DNA from: Rhipidocladum racemiflorum
Taxonomy: Eukaryota; Streptophyta; Magnoliopsida; Poales; Poaceae
Direction: 5' to 3'
Assembly (NCBI GenBank): GCA_036346355.1
Contig: CM070577.1
Coordinates: forward strand, 84,404,509-84,468,508
Length of the DNA stretch: 64,000 bases
The notes beneath the pieces are model-generated. The model saw nothing but the letters and a program-made list of their open reading frames with translations. It searched no databases and had not been told where the DNA came from. This document shows, piece after piece, positions 54,166 to 64,000 of the stretch (within the stretch, counting starts at the first letter, position 1; every line of letters begins with the position of its first letter). The position numbers were made by a program, and so were the translations under genes.

Positions 54166-57100
54166 TGTCGGGACCCCGAATTTGCAAATCCGGACCCTCT
54201 GTGTATTCAGCACTAGTCCAGGAACGCGCTAGTGCACACAGTCTTAACATCGGTAAATATCACAATCATACCAATCGATACTATCAAAGTACTTTATTAA
54301 TAAAAGGGTTACTTGACCTTATGGCCAAGATACAAATATATATGCCTTGCAAGGCGAAACTTATTAAAAGAGAAATAACAGCGAAATGAAAATCAAATAA
54401 ACTTCGTGGCGCCATCCAAAGATACCACAGTAACCGGCGGGCTCGCATCCCTAAGTAGACGGGTCTTCTTGGAAATCCTCCTCCAAATCGGCGTAGTCTC
54501 CTCTTCAGCGGTATTGTGTTGAGGCAAAGGTGAGTACTTGGTACTCGACAAGTCATGCACAGAATGCAAGCTAATATACTATATGCATGGCTTGGTACAA
54601 AGGAATAGCTCAAGGTATATTTGCGATGCTTGACTTTTGACGATAATAAATGTAGATTCGAAGCGGTAGAAATAAGTAAAGCATAAATAACTTTTCAAGA
54701 AGTTTAACAAACATTTTTCCCATCCTAAACCACATTTCCATCATCTTCATTGTTAAACCAACCCAACTTTTCAAATCCAAGTTATTTTCAGAAAGTCTAC
54801 CCCTTGACTGTAATTCCCGAGCATTGTCGATCAAGTGGACTCGGCTATTCAAATAGATTCTACACTCTGCAGAGGTTATGCACTTTACCCACAAGATAGA
54901 TCAAACACCACAAAGGCGAGTTCAGTAACAAAGCCTTTGGAAGCCTCAAACAACACAGGTGGACCTCTCCGGATCGTGCTCTACACCAACCCTTCCCTTA
55001 GCCAAGGAGAAGTAAGGGACCAACACACCGAAAGATGCGTATCTGGCCACAGCCACGATACGCACCCCCGAACAATCACACAAAAGGTGTAATCGACACC
55101 ACTGAGGCTCCACAAGTGAGTCCTTAGCGACTTAGTCAACTAGGGCCGTCCCATTCCAGCCATGTGGTTGCAAGTATGACCCAGTTCAAAGGCTTGCAAG
55201 GTTAAGTCCTTAGAGTGACCAGGGCAAGACTACCCGAAAAACCAAATCAACACTCCCAATGCCACAACTGGCCCACCTGATTACTCTTGCCACATGCCCG
55301 ATCAGCTGTTTATCAAACCCCGCTTGATTACCATGCACCACGTGCCATCAACTTCACATGATACTTTTCCAAAACAGGTTCAATATATCATTAAGTCCAT
55401 ATTAGCATTTGATTATCCAAAATCATGTTATGAGCACGTAGTGTGTCTAAGCGACATACTACAACGATCTAAACCCATGTTGGCAATTTAATAATGTCCA
55501 ACTAGTAAACCACAACTAGGGTGACAAAGGGTCATGGCACATACTTAAGTAATCAAGGTGTCATATAGCAAATTGGTATTTATCTAACCCCATGTTTAAA
55601 CAAAGTATCTTTCTAATTGAACTAGCATGCAATAGTTTAAATCAAAATAGATTTGAAATGGGATCAATATGGTCAAAGCACAACTTGCCTTCAAAAAGTA
55701 CTTGCTCTTGGTCTTGAGTTGGATCTGAGTCAACACTTCTCCTCGAATCCTTCCCAGACTTCAACGTCTACTCGTAAAGCGTGCAAATAGCAAATACACA
55801 AATGAACACTATGCAAAAGATCCCAAAACTCCAAATAAAATCCATAAACAGAGAGAACATAATTTTCTGGATTTTTAGAAACTGGAATCACAAATTTGGA
55901 GTTAAAGCATAAAAGTTATGATTATTTAAAGTTTAAATAATCAATTAAATAATTTTACAGAGAAAAACTTTAGTCCAAAAATTAAATAAAATTCATATTC
56001 AGGTAGATCTTAATTTTATACAAATTTAGAAATTTGAATCACTCAAATCGGAGTTGAAACGCATAAAAGTTATAAGCGTTTGAAGTTTGAATCTAAATTT
56101 GAAATCATTATTCGAATTAATAAATCATTTTCTTTTCGGAAATTAATTATTGCGTCGGCATGGACACGTGGCAGCTCCTGATTGGCCTGGCGTCGCCACC
56201 GATCCATGGGCTCGGTCCACGCTCGGCTCGGGTCCACGGTGGACTCGGTCCACGGCCACGTGGATCGACATGTGGGCCCGCTCGGGTGACGTCATCGGCG
56301 ACGTCGGCGCTTAGTGGGTTAGCCAGCGACATGCGGGCCCTCGACACGCGGGCCCAGCGTGTCGGCGTCCTACACGCCAGCGCGTGGGCCAGCGACCGCG
56401 TCGGTCCAACTTCCCGACACGTGGCGTGGCGCAATCTCGTCCGTTGGTTTGAAAATCAGCGGCGCGGATTGGATCCAGTGGTTTAACACGTTGAAACTAC
56501 TCGATGCTCGTGGGCGTTCGATCTAGATCGGACGGTCCAGATCTAATCCTATAATCGCCTTTGCTACGACGCGTGGCGGTGTGAACCGTTGGATCTTGAT
56601 CCAACGGCCCGCATCTAATCGGGTTTGGAACACGTGAACTCACCTCAACCGTCCGACCGGATCCGACGGTGCCTGAGCTTCGCGGTGATGGCCGTGGTGG
56701 CGCACGGCCGCCGGAGTTGAAGACGACAGCGAGCCCAACGGCGTTCGGGGTTGCTCGGCGAGATGAAGGGTCCTTCGGGTGCGTCTCGTCGCGGTGAGTC
56801 CGGATCGAGGTCAACGGCAGGGACGGGCGACGGCGGCGGAGCAAGCAAAGACCGTGGCGGAGCGGCCAGCGCAATTACTGGCGAGCTTCGCCGACGGCTA
56901 AACGGGCGGCGACTTAGCCTCGGTGAAGTAGAGAAGGGAGGGCGCGGAATCACGGCGGTCTCGGGGTATGCCGGGCATTAAATAGCCTCGGCGTCCGTGC
57001 GTAAAAACGGAAACCTAACTTGTTACTACGGCGGGCGCGGCGGCGAGTCCAGCTCGGACTTCGGTGAAGACGACGAAATCGTGGCCGTCCACGTGGCACA

Positions 57101-57592
57101 ACCAACGGCCACGATCGCTGGGCGCGACGGTCCGGTCGGACACGGCTCGGGTCGGTCGGGCGGATCTCGGCCGTTGGATCTTGATCCAACGGTTGGGATT
57201 GATTAGTGGTTAGGAGTGGGTTCGGTCGAGTCAATCGGCTCGGTCGGACTTCGAGTCCGACTTCGATCGATTGAACAGTACTTGACCGAGTTGGATTTTC
57301 CAGTAATTAATATTTAAAATAATTCCTAGTAATTCATTTAATTCATTAAAAATAGCAAATGACTCGAGAAAAATTCCAGAAAAATTCGAAAATATTTTGG
57401 ATCATTTTGGACTCAAATAAAATATTTCCAACAAAAATTTATTTGCAAAATTAAATTCTTTAATTATTTCAAAATGGAATAAATTCAAATAAATTCCAAA
57501 TAATTCCAAATAAATTCGAGAAAATTCCAAAAATTCACCAAAGTGCCACATCACACATGAATTTAAGGAAAGCAAAATTTTGGGGTGTTACA
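54166..57592 (-). mobile_element. 3' LTR of minus-strand Del/Tekay-like gypsy element
   Basis: On the minus strand it runs from TGTAACACCCCAAAAT (57592) to GGGGTCCCGACA (54166), 3427 bases. The left target-site copy CTGTC is at 54161-54165; the other is outside the window. The first 740 bases at the left match 63260-64000 with scattered small indels and substitutions. A GC-rich part (56150-57240) produces long frames on both strands that are not genes. Confidence 0.92.
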
Positions 57593-57605
57593 AACCTCCC
57601 CTTAA
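57593..57605 (-). other. Polypurine tract of the minus-strand gypsy element
   Basis: TTAAGGGGAGGTT on the minus strand, adjacent to the LTR start. Confidence 0.88.
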
Positions 57606-57635
57606 TAGAATCTCGTCCCAGAGATTCGGGGCTTA

Positions 57636-60600
57636 CTAAAGGAATAGGTTTGGAAACTCTTTCTTCAAATCCTTTTCGCGCTCCCAAGTCGCTTCACTTT
57701 CTTCGTGGTTGCTCCACTTGAACTCTCTGAGCAGGTTGACTTGTTTCTAGTTTCTCGATCCATTGTGTCTAGAATCCTCACGGGATGCTCCTTATAAGTC
57801 AAGTCCTCTTGCAACTCAATTGATTCTAACTGTCTGCATTCCTTAGGAACTCGGAGACACTTCTTTAAGCTAGGACACATGGAATACATCATGTACTCTC
57901 GCCAACGATCGTGGCAACTCCGGTGATAAGCAACTTCGCCTCTGCGGCTCAAAATCTTAAATGGTCCAACATAGCAGGGTGCAAGTTTCCCTTTGGCATG
58001 GAACCTCTTAACTCCCCTGAGAGGCGTAACTCTGAGGTATACAAAGTCTTCTGGTTCAAAACTCAAATCTCGGCGACGATTGTCAGCATAACTCTTTTGT
58101 CGTGATTGGGCTACCTTCAACCTTTCCCTAATCATAGCGATCTGTTCCTCAGCCTCTTGAAGAATATCAGGCCCAAAGACACGGCGCTCGCCGGTCTCAT
58201 TCCAATTCAATGGCGTCCAGGCGGTCGACCATCTGATGCCTCAAAAGGTGACATCTGTAAGCTAGCCTGATAACTATTGTTGTAACTAAACTCGGCATAC
58301 GGCAAACTCTTATCCCAAGAGGTAGCATAAGCCAATGCACAAGCTCTCAACATATCTTCCAGAATCTGGTTGACTCTTTCGGTCTGTCCATCCGTCTGTG
58401 GATGATAAGTCATCTTGAAGTTTAAACGGGTTCCCATGGCTTCATGCAACTTATTCCGTAACCTTGAGGTAAATTGGGTACCTCTGTCCGATACAATCCT
58501 CTTTGGCACTCCGTGCAAGCAGACAATCTCGATCATGTACAATTACGCTAATTTATCTCTAGTAGGTGGTCTTCACGGGGATAAAATGGGCTACTTTGGT
58601 CAAGCGATCCACTATAACCCATATGGAGTCATAACCTCCTTGAGTCTTGACAAACCGGTAATGAAATCCATTCCGATTTCCTCCCACTTCCACTCGAGGT
58701 ATCTTCGGTAATGTAGCAATCTGCCGGTCTCGATGCATTACCTTGACTCTACGGCATACGTCGCACAATGCAACATGCTCGGCAACTTCACGTTTCATAC
58801 TCGGCCACGAGAATCTCTCCTTCAGATCTGATACATCTTGGCGCTTCGGGATGAATCAGTACTTGGAGTCATGGGCTTCTTCCAAAATCGATCGCTTTAA
58901 CTCCTCCTTGTCGTGCACACAAATCCGATCCTTCATCCATAACGTGCCTTGCTCATCCAATTTGAAGTCCTCTGCCTTGCCTTCCTCCTTGATGGACTTA
59001 ATCCTGCGGATCTTGTCATCATCCTTCGTCCTTCTCGGATCTGATCCTCTAAAGTAGGCTTTACTTCGGTGCGGCCAAGAATCCGCTAGGTACAACCTCA
59101 ATCTTCATTTTACGAAAATCCTTACATAACTCATCCCGACTTGTGGCTAGCAATGTACCCACGGTATGGCTTTTCCGACTCGAGCATCGGCTACTACGTT
59201 GGCCTTCAGGGATGGTAATGGATTCCAACATTGTAGTCCTTGATTAACTCCAACCATCTCCTCTGCCTCATATTCAGATCATTTGGGTGAATATGTACTT
59301 AAGGCTCTTATGATCCGTATATACCTCACATCTGCTTTCCAATCGATAGTGACGCCATATCTTCAAAGCATGCACTACTACGGCGGCTAACTCTAAGTCA
59401 TGTGTCGGATAATTTTCCTCATGCGGCCTCAAGCGCCTTGATGCATAAGCGGCGACCTTTCCATTCTCAGCAAAGACACATCCAAGTCCTTGGCGCGTCG
59501 TCACAATAAATATCGAAGCTTTGAGCAACATCCGGTAGAACTAACACGGTCTTGATGTCAATCGCTTCTTGACTCCTGAAATCCTTTCTCACATTAAGCG
59601 TCCATGCAAACTTCTTCTCCTTCTTCAGCAATTGCGTAAGGGGTTTCGCAATCGTCGAAAAGCCTTCGATGAAACGGCGGTAGTATCCTGCCATTCCAAG
59701 GAAACTCCGAATCTGGGTCACCGTCTTTGGTTGTTCCCAATGTAACACCGCTTCTACTTTGCTTGGATCCACGGCGACTCCTTCTGCGGTCATTACATGT
59801 CCAAGAAACTCCACTTTGTCCTTCCAAAAGTCACACTTGCTGAACTTGGCGAAAAGTTGCTGTTCCCTCAGCTTTTCCAAAACTCGCCTCAAGTGTTCGG
59901 CATGTTCATCCTCTGTCTTGGAGTAGACCAGGATATCGTCTATGAACACGACGACAAACTTGTCCAAATATTCCATGAACACCTTATTCATCATATTCAT
60001 GAAATAAATTTGGCGCATTAAATCGGCCCAAAGGACATAGCGTAAACTCGTAATGTCCATATCTTGACGAGAATGCGATCTTGAATATCTTACGATCGGA
60101 TCTTCAGCGATGGTACCCGATCTCGAGATCAATCTTGGAGAAAACTCGGCTCCTCTTAAGCGATCAAACAAATCATCAATCCTGGGTAGCGGATACTTAT
60201 TCTTCACGGTGACTTCATTGAGTGCACGGTAGTCAATGCACATCCTGAAACTCCGTCCTTCTTCTTGACAAACAAAACTGGTGCTCCCCACGGCGATTTA
60301 ACTTGGTACGATAAATCCTTTATCCATTAACTCTTCCAATTTGTTTCTTCATCTCTACCAACTCCTCGGTAGACATCCGATAGGGTCTCTTTGCTATCGG
60401 TCTTTGTGCAGTACAAGCTCTATCACAAACTCTATGTCCCTGTCGCGGCATACCGGTAGATCCTCGGGAAAAACGCCTGTGTACTCATTCACTCCGGAAC
60501 ATCCTCTATCTTGATTGCCTTGGTACTGTTAACCATCAACTGTCCATCTCTAACCATGATGGCTTGAAATTCCACTTTCTTCCCACACGGGCTCTCAATC

Positions 60601-60990
60601 GAGATAGTCCTTCGTCCACAATCCAATACTGACCTTGTGCTTGGATAACCAATCCATTCCCAATATGACGTCTAAGGTGCAGGTCTCCAAAATTATAAGG
60701 TTTGCTAGGAATTCTATTCCATCTATTAGTATTCTCACCGGAACATCCTACTTCCGTTCGGAGTTGAACCAGGGGTTTGAACTAAAAGCATGCACTTAAG
60801 TCTTGCAATCCTTAAATCATTTCTAGTAGCAAAGCCTTGCGAAACAAGCGAATCTGAAGCTCGAGTCAAACAAAGCGTTGCAGTATCGAGTTAACCAAGA
60901 TAACTTACCCGATCTGACGTCCGTAGCATTCTGCGGTGCATCTGCGGTGACATGGTTGACTCGGCCTCTCACCACGATGCAGGGTGTGGC
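57636..60990 (-). pseudogene. Del/Tekay pol: protease, reverse transcriptase, RNase H, integrase, chromodomain (multiply broken)
   Basis: In minus-strand order: protease C-terminus with LDVILGMDWLSKH (about 60660). Reverse transcriptase has FRMCIDYRALNEVTVKNKYP (60250-60190) and an intact FVVVFIDDILVYSK. RNase H has [20 protein letters not shown] and [14 protein letters not shown] (59531-59274). The integrase zinc-binding region is VAEHVALCDVCRRVK (58798-58740), and its core has WVIVDRLTKVAHFIPVKTTY, RIVSDRGTQFTSR and DGQTERVNQ. The C-terminal region LRVTPLRGVKRFHAKGKLAP closely matches the protein at 2-649, and the chromodomain tail EATWEREKDLKKEFPN ends at 57636. More than ten frame breaks, mostly 1-2 base indels, disable it. 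Confidence 0.9.
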
Positions 60991-61023
60991 TCCTGATCTT
61001 TGGCGTCCTAGCTGGGGTGGTTC

Positions 61024-62047
61024 CTAGGTTGAAGCGGCCGGGTCGCTCTCGCTGTCTTCTTTGGACAAGCTGTTGGCAAAGTGTCCTGGCTCGTTGCGGT
61101 TATGTAACGTCTCACTTGTTCCTTCTTGTTGCACGGAGTAAGCGTTTCTAGCGAAGTGGGGTGCAGTAGTTCGATTGGCAGGTCTTGGTGCCGAGGATGG
61201 TGTCCTTGTCGCACTCTGCGGTTGGAATCGAAGAATTGATTTGGTGCAACTCTCAAGCGATATGCGTTCTCGACGTGATCCTTCTTTGTTGCATCCTGCG
61301 CTTCTGTTCTCATCCAGTTCCTTGCGCTTGTCCTCAAGAATAAGCGCCTTATTCACCAACTCTTGGAAATCTGGAAAGGTGTGGGTGATCAACCCTACTT
61401 GCAATCCTGAGTTAAGTCCCTTCATAAAACGAGGTATGCGGCTTTATCTGTCGCTACATCCTCAGTGCGTAGCGTGCTATTTGTGTGAACTTGTTCAGGT
61501 AGTCGGCCACCGGTGATTACCTTGCTTGATGCTCTGAACTCCTCCTTCTTAAGGTCCATGATTCCTTCAGGCACGTGATCTTTGTCGGAATGCGGTGTGA
61601 ACTCTTCCCAAGTGATATCTTGAGGGTTCTCTGCGTGGCACGAAGTTCTCCCACCATTCGGTAATTTGTTCCTTCCAAGCGATGAGAAGCGTAAAGTACC
61701 TTCTCATTCCCTATGCATTGAGCTATGTGTAGCTTTCTCTCAATTGATCTTAACCAATCATCGGCCTCCAATGGATTGGCATTTCCAGAGAAAGTGGGTG
61801 GGTGAGTCCTCATGAACTCGGCGACCTTGTATTCTGGCGTGGTCCTCGATTAACTTGATTGGCGTGGCCTCGAGCGATGGACGTGCTGCATTTGTTGCAT
61901 CATAGCATGCATCAATCGAGTGCAGGCAGCAAGAAGCGCTCCGAAATTCTGCATATCTAGTGGCGGTGCTGGTGCTCCATCATTGGGGTTTTCTGTTGGG
62001 CGAGATCCACTCCCATTGCTTCCAAAGTTCCCACGGGTGTTCACCAT
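61024..62047 (-). pseudogene. Del/Tekay gag (frameshifted)
   Basis: The minus-strand start MVNTRGNFGSNGSGSRPTEN at 62047 is typical of this clade. The capsid core follows in another frame: PPTFSGNANPLEADDWLRSI, then ERKLHIAQCIGNEKVLYASH (61800-61690) and LVNKALILEDKRKELDENR (about 61370-61310). The nucleocapsid region near 61100-61050 reads NEPGHFANS with the neighbouring zinc-knuckle cysteines displaced or lost. At least three breaks. Confidence 0.85.
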
Positions 62048-62439
62048 CTGTTGATTTGCTCTAGGTTTAGAGATGAGAGGGAAACAAGAATAGACAAGTA
62101 ATATGGAACTTATGCGGGGCGAAAGGGGTAACTTTAAGGTCCAACTTTATTATTAATAACTTGGTATGGCTGCTTACAATGCCTAAGGGCCTTGCAACAC
62201 ATACTGCACACTCAGCAAACAAAGCAAATCCAAATCGAACTAACTCTGGAGTCTAACGCCTAAAGGGTGACTCTTTATTCTATGACTCGGCGAAGGAGTC
62301 TCACTATAGAACCTATGCTCACTCATCGAGAAAACCTCCACGGCACAGTGCAGGTCTTTGTGGCATAAGCGTAGCTTGATCGCCATGTCCGGCAAGCTGT
62401 GTCCTCTGTGGTAGTCGAAGAAGCGGTGTCCTCATCGAG
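62048..62439 (-). other. Spacer between orf0-like frame and gag
   Basis: Non-coding spacer of about 390 bases in the minus-strand element. No motif noted. Confidence 0.5.
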
Positions 62440-63039
62440 ATCTGATTCCTCTGGATCGGCTCGTGTAGCTCGAAATCTTGGCTCTGGAGTGCAGTCCGTA
62501 CAAAGTCATCTCCAACTCGTCAATCCTTCGTAGAAGGTGTGCCACATACTCTTGAGCTTCCCGCCATCTGTTCTTTTCTGTCGTGATCTCCTTGCGGGCC
62601 TTCTGTAGCTCCTTGCTTGTATTATCCAGTACATCCTCCTGGGCGACGACAAATCGTGCCAACTGTGTAACCGTGGCATCCTCATCCTGAATCTCCTTTG
62701 GGTCAAGAAGGTTATTGCTGCGCGGATGATAACGGAACACCGTACTCTCCAATTCTCTGGCGTAGATACGGGTAATGTGCCGCATTGCGCGTCGTGATAC
62801 TTCTTGGATACCCATCTGCATTGTAGATCTCCTGGCAGTCAAGGTGTATCGAGGCGATTGCCTGGCCCTTTTTCCTAGCGGGTACCTCAATCCTCACATC
62901 ACAAGCCTTGATCAATCCCGCTTGTCCGATCACTTCCACTTGGTATTGGGGCTTCTCAAAATCTCCGAGAGTGCAGAGCATATGCCAAAGTTCCGCGTGA
63001 CCAACTCCCAGGATCAACGTAGTTGAACTCTTCCTCCAT
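62440..63039 (-). pseudogene. Extra ORF upstream of gag (orf0-like), frameshifted
   Basis: The minus-strand start MEEEFNYVDPGSW lies at 63039. After a one-base shift it continues ELWHMLCTLGDFEKPQYQVE, CDVRIEVPARKKGQAIASIH and NAAHYPYLRQRIGEYG. After another shift it gives YHPRSNNLLDPKEIQDEDAT and a coiled-coil tail ELQKARKEITTEKNRWREAQ, ending near 62440. From memory, the rice elements RIRE3 and RIRE8 carry an additional frame, orf0, before gag; position and length fit. The function is unknown to me. Confidence 0.6.
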
Positions 63040-63243
63040 CTGTCACAAGAGTGCTTTACATAAGAACTCGGAATTTTTAAATTGTGACAAGGTAAGGGAA
63101 AATTTCAGCAAGAGACAAGAAAAGAGAGAAGGGGATAAGTCGAGATGTCATTTCTTGTCTTCACAAATTTTTAGCTTTTAGAAACTAGGTTTTATCCTCA
63201 CTACGACCATTCTAGATTAGGGTTGAGCCTACGGTCAAGTATT
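63040..63243 (-). other. 5' leader of the minus-strand gypsy element
   Basis: Untranslated leader between primer binding site and the orf0-like start. Confidence 0.55.
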
Positions 63244-63255
63244 GCTCTGATACCA
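63244..63255 (-). other. Primer binding site of the minus-strand gypsy element
   Basis: TGGTATCAGAGC on the minus strand, complementary to initiator tRNA-Met, four bases after the LTR end. Confidence 0.92.
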
Positions 63256-63259
63256 CATC

Positions 63260-64000
63260 TGTAGGGAACCAGAATTTGCAAATCCGGACCCTCTGTGTAT
63301 AAAGCACTAGTCCAGGAACGCGCTAGTGCACACAGTCTTATCATCGGTAAATATCACAATCATTCCAATAGATATTATCAAAGTACTTTATTAATAAAGG
63401 GTTACTTGACCTTATGGCCAAGATACAAATATATATGCCTTGCAAGGCGAAACTTATTAAAAGAGAAATAACAAGAATGAAAATCAAATAAACTTCGTGG
63501 CGCCATCCAAGATACCACAGTAACCGATGGGCTCGCATCCCTAAGTAGACGGGTCTTCTTGGAAATCCTCCTCCGAAACTCGGGCGTAGTCTCCTCTTCA
63601 AGCGGTATTGTGTTGAGGCAAGGGTGAGTACTTGGTACTCGACAAGTCATGCCTGAGAATGCAAGCTAATATACTATATGCATGGCTTGGTACAAAGGAA
63701 TAGCTCAAGGTATATTTGCGATGAATGACTTTTGACCAGTAATAAATGTAGATTCGAAAGCGGTAGAAATAAGTAAAGCATAAATAACTTTTCAAGAAGT
63801 TTAACAAACATTTTTCCCATCCTAAACCACATTTCCATCATCTTCATTGATAAACCAACCCAACTTTTCAAATCCAAGTTATTTTCAGAAAGTCTAACCC
63901 TTATTTGTAATTCCCGAGCATTGTCGATCACAGTGGACTCGGCTATTCAAATAGATTCTACACTCTGCAGAGGTTATGCACTTTACCCACAAGATACTGA
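63260..64000 (-). mobile_element. 5' LTR of the minus-strand gypsy element (partial, leaves window)
   Basis: Minus strand ends GGTTCCCTACA at 63260. It corresponds to the 54166 end of the 3' LTR, where the terminus reads GGGGTCCCGACA instead, and runs past the window edge. Confidence 0.92.

Noticed and set aside
54166..54389. Continuation of Sirevirus pol past 54165
   Set aside because: Those codons are the minus-strand gypsy LTR read through; the CSAC motif is followed directly by the LTR end TGTCGGGACC.
56147..57234. Multiple Arg/Pro-rich frames in 56.1-57.2 kb
   Set aside because: They fall in the GC-rich part of the gypsy 3' LTR and are open on both strands.

Overview
The window looks like heterochromatic or intergenic DNA from a grass genome, most likely rice or a close relative. 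The reasons are nested LTR retrotransposons of types common in rice (Del/Tekay-like and Tat-like Ty3/gypsy, Sirevirus-like Ty1/copia), Stowaway and hAT MITEs, a miniature LTR element and non-autonomous Helitrons. I find no intact host gene, no tRNA or rRNA gene and no CRISPR. Almost every convincing protein signature belongs to a transposable element.

Layout. 1-3086: end of a plus-strand chromodomain gypsy element (pol 3' end, PPT, 3' LTR). 3087-8470: two Stowaway MITEs, an inverted repeat, a TIR repeat, Helitron A and a gene-free GC-rich island. 8471-12820: first copy of a large direct duplication (LINE tail, TIR element with a gene-like GC-rich core, TIR repeats, start of a solo LTR). The solo LTR spans 10635-14573, is flanked by ACGTC, and has a second solo LTR nested in it (13863-14497, flanked by TGTGT). 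16006-29884: an essentially full-length Tat-lineage gypsy element flanked by CACTG. It has broken gag and pol, two antisense reading frames with TATA boxes, and a tandem array running into its 3' LTR. 30974-32639: 3' end of a minus-strand Sirevirus. 32640-38231: second copy of the duplication, split by Helitron C (34078-35635).

38232-49990 is lower-copy DNA with two hAT MITEs that have perfect 8-bp target-site duplications, a complete 459-bp TRIM element, Helitron B and a rearranged minus-strand copia remnant. 49991-54165 is a plus-strand Sirevirus with 5' LTR, PBS, an uninterrupted 736-residue gag and the start of pol. It is cut inside its integrase zinc-binding region by a minus-strand Del-type gypsy element whose 3' LTR is 54166-57592, decayed internal region 57593-63259, and 5' LTR begins at 63260 and leaves the window.

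The genes do not form a cellular pathway. They are the usual retrotransposon modules: gag for the particle, protease, reverse transcriptase/RNase H and integrase for copying and insertion. Most are broken, often by 1-2 base indels. Target-site duplications and one empty-site comparison allow relative dating of many insertions. The items I would look at first are the antisense transcription units in the Tat element, the 24-kb-apart duplication with its natural empty site for Helitron C, the TRIM element, and a possible splice acceptor at the Sirevirus gag/pol boundary. I did not find a convincing undescribed biological system.
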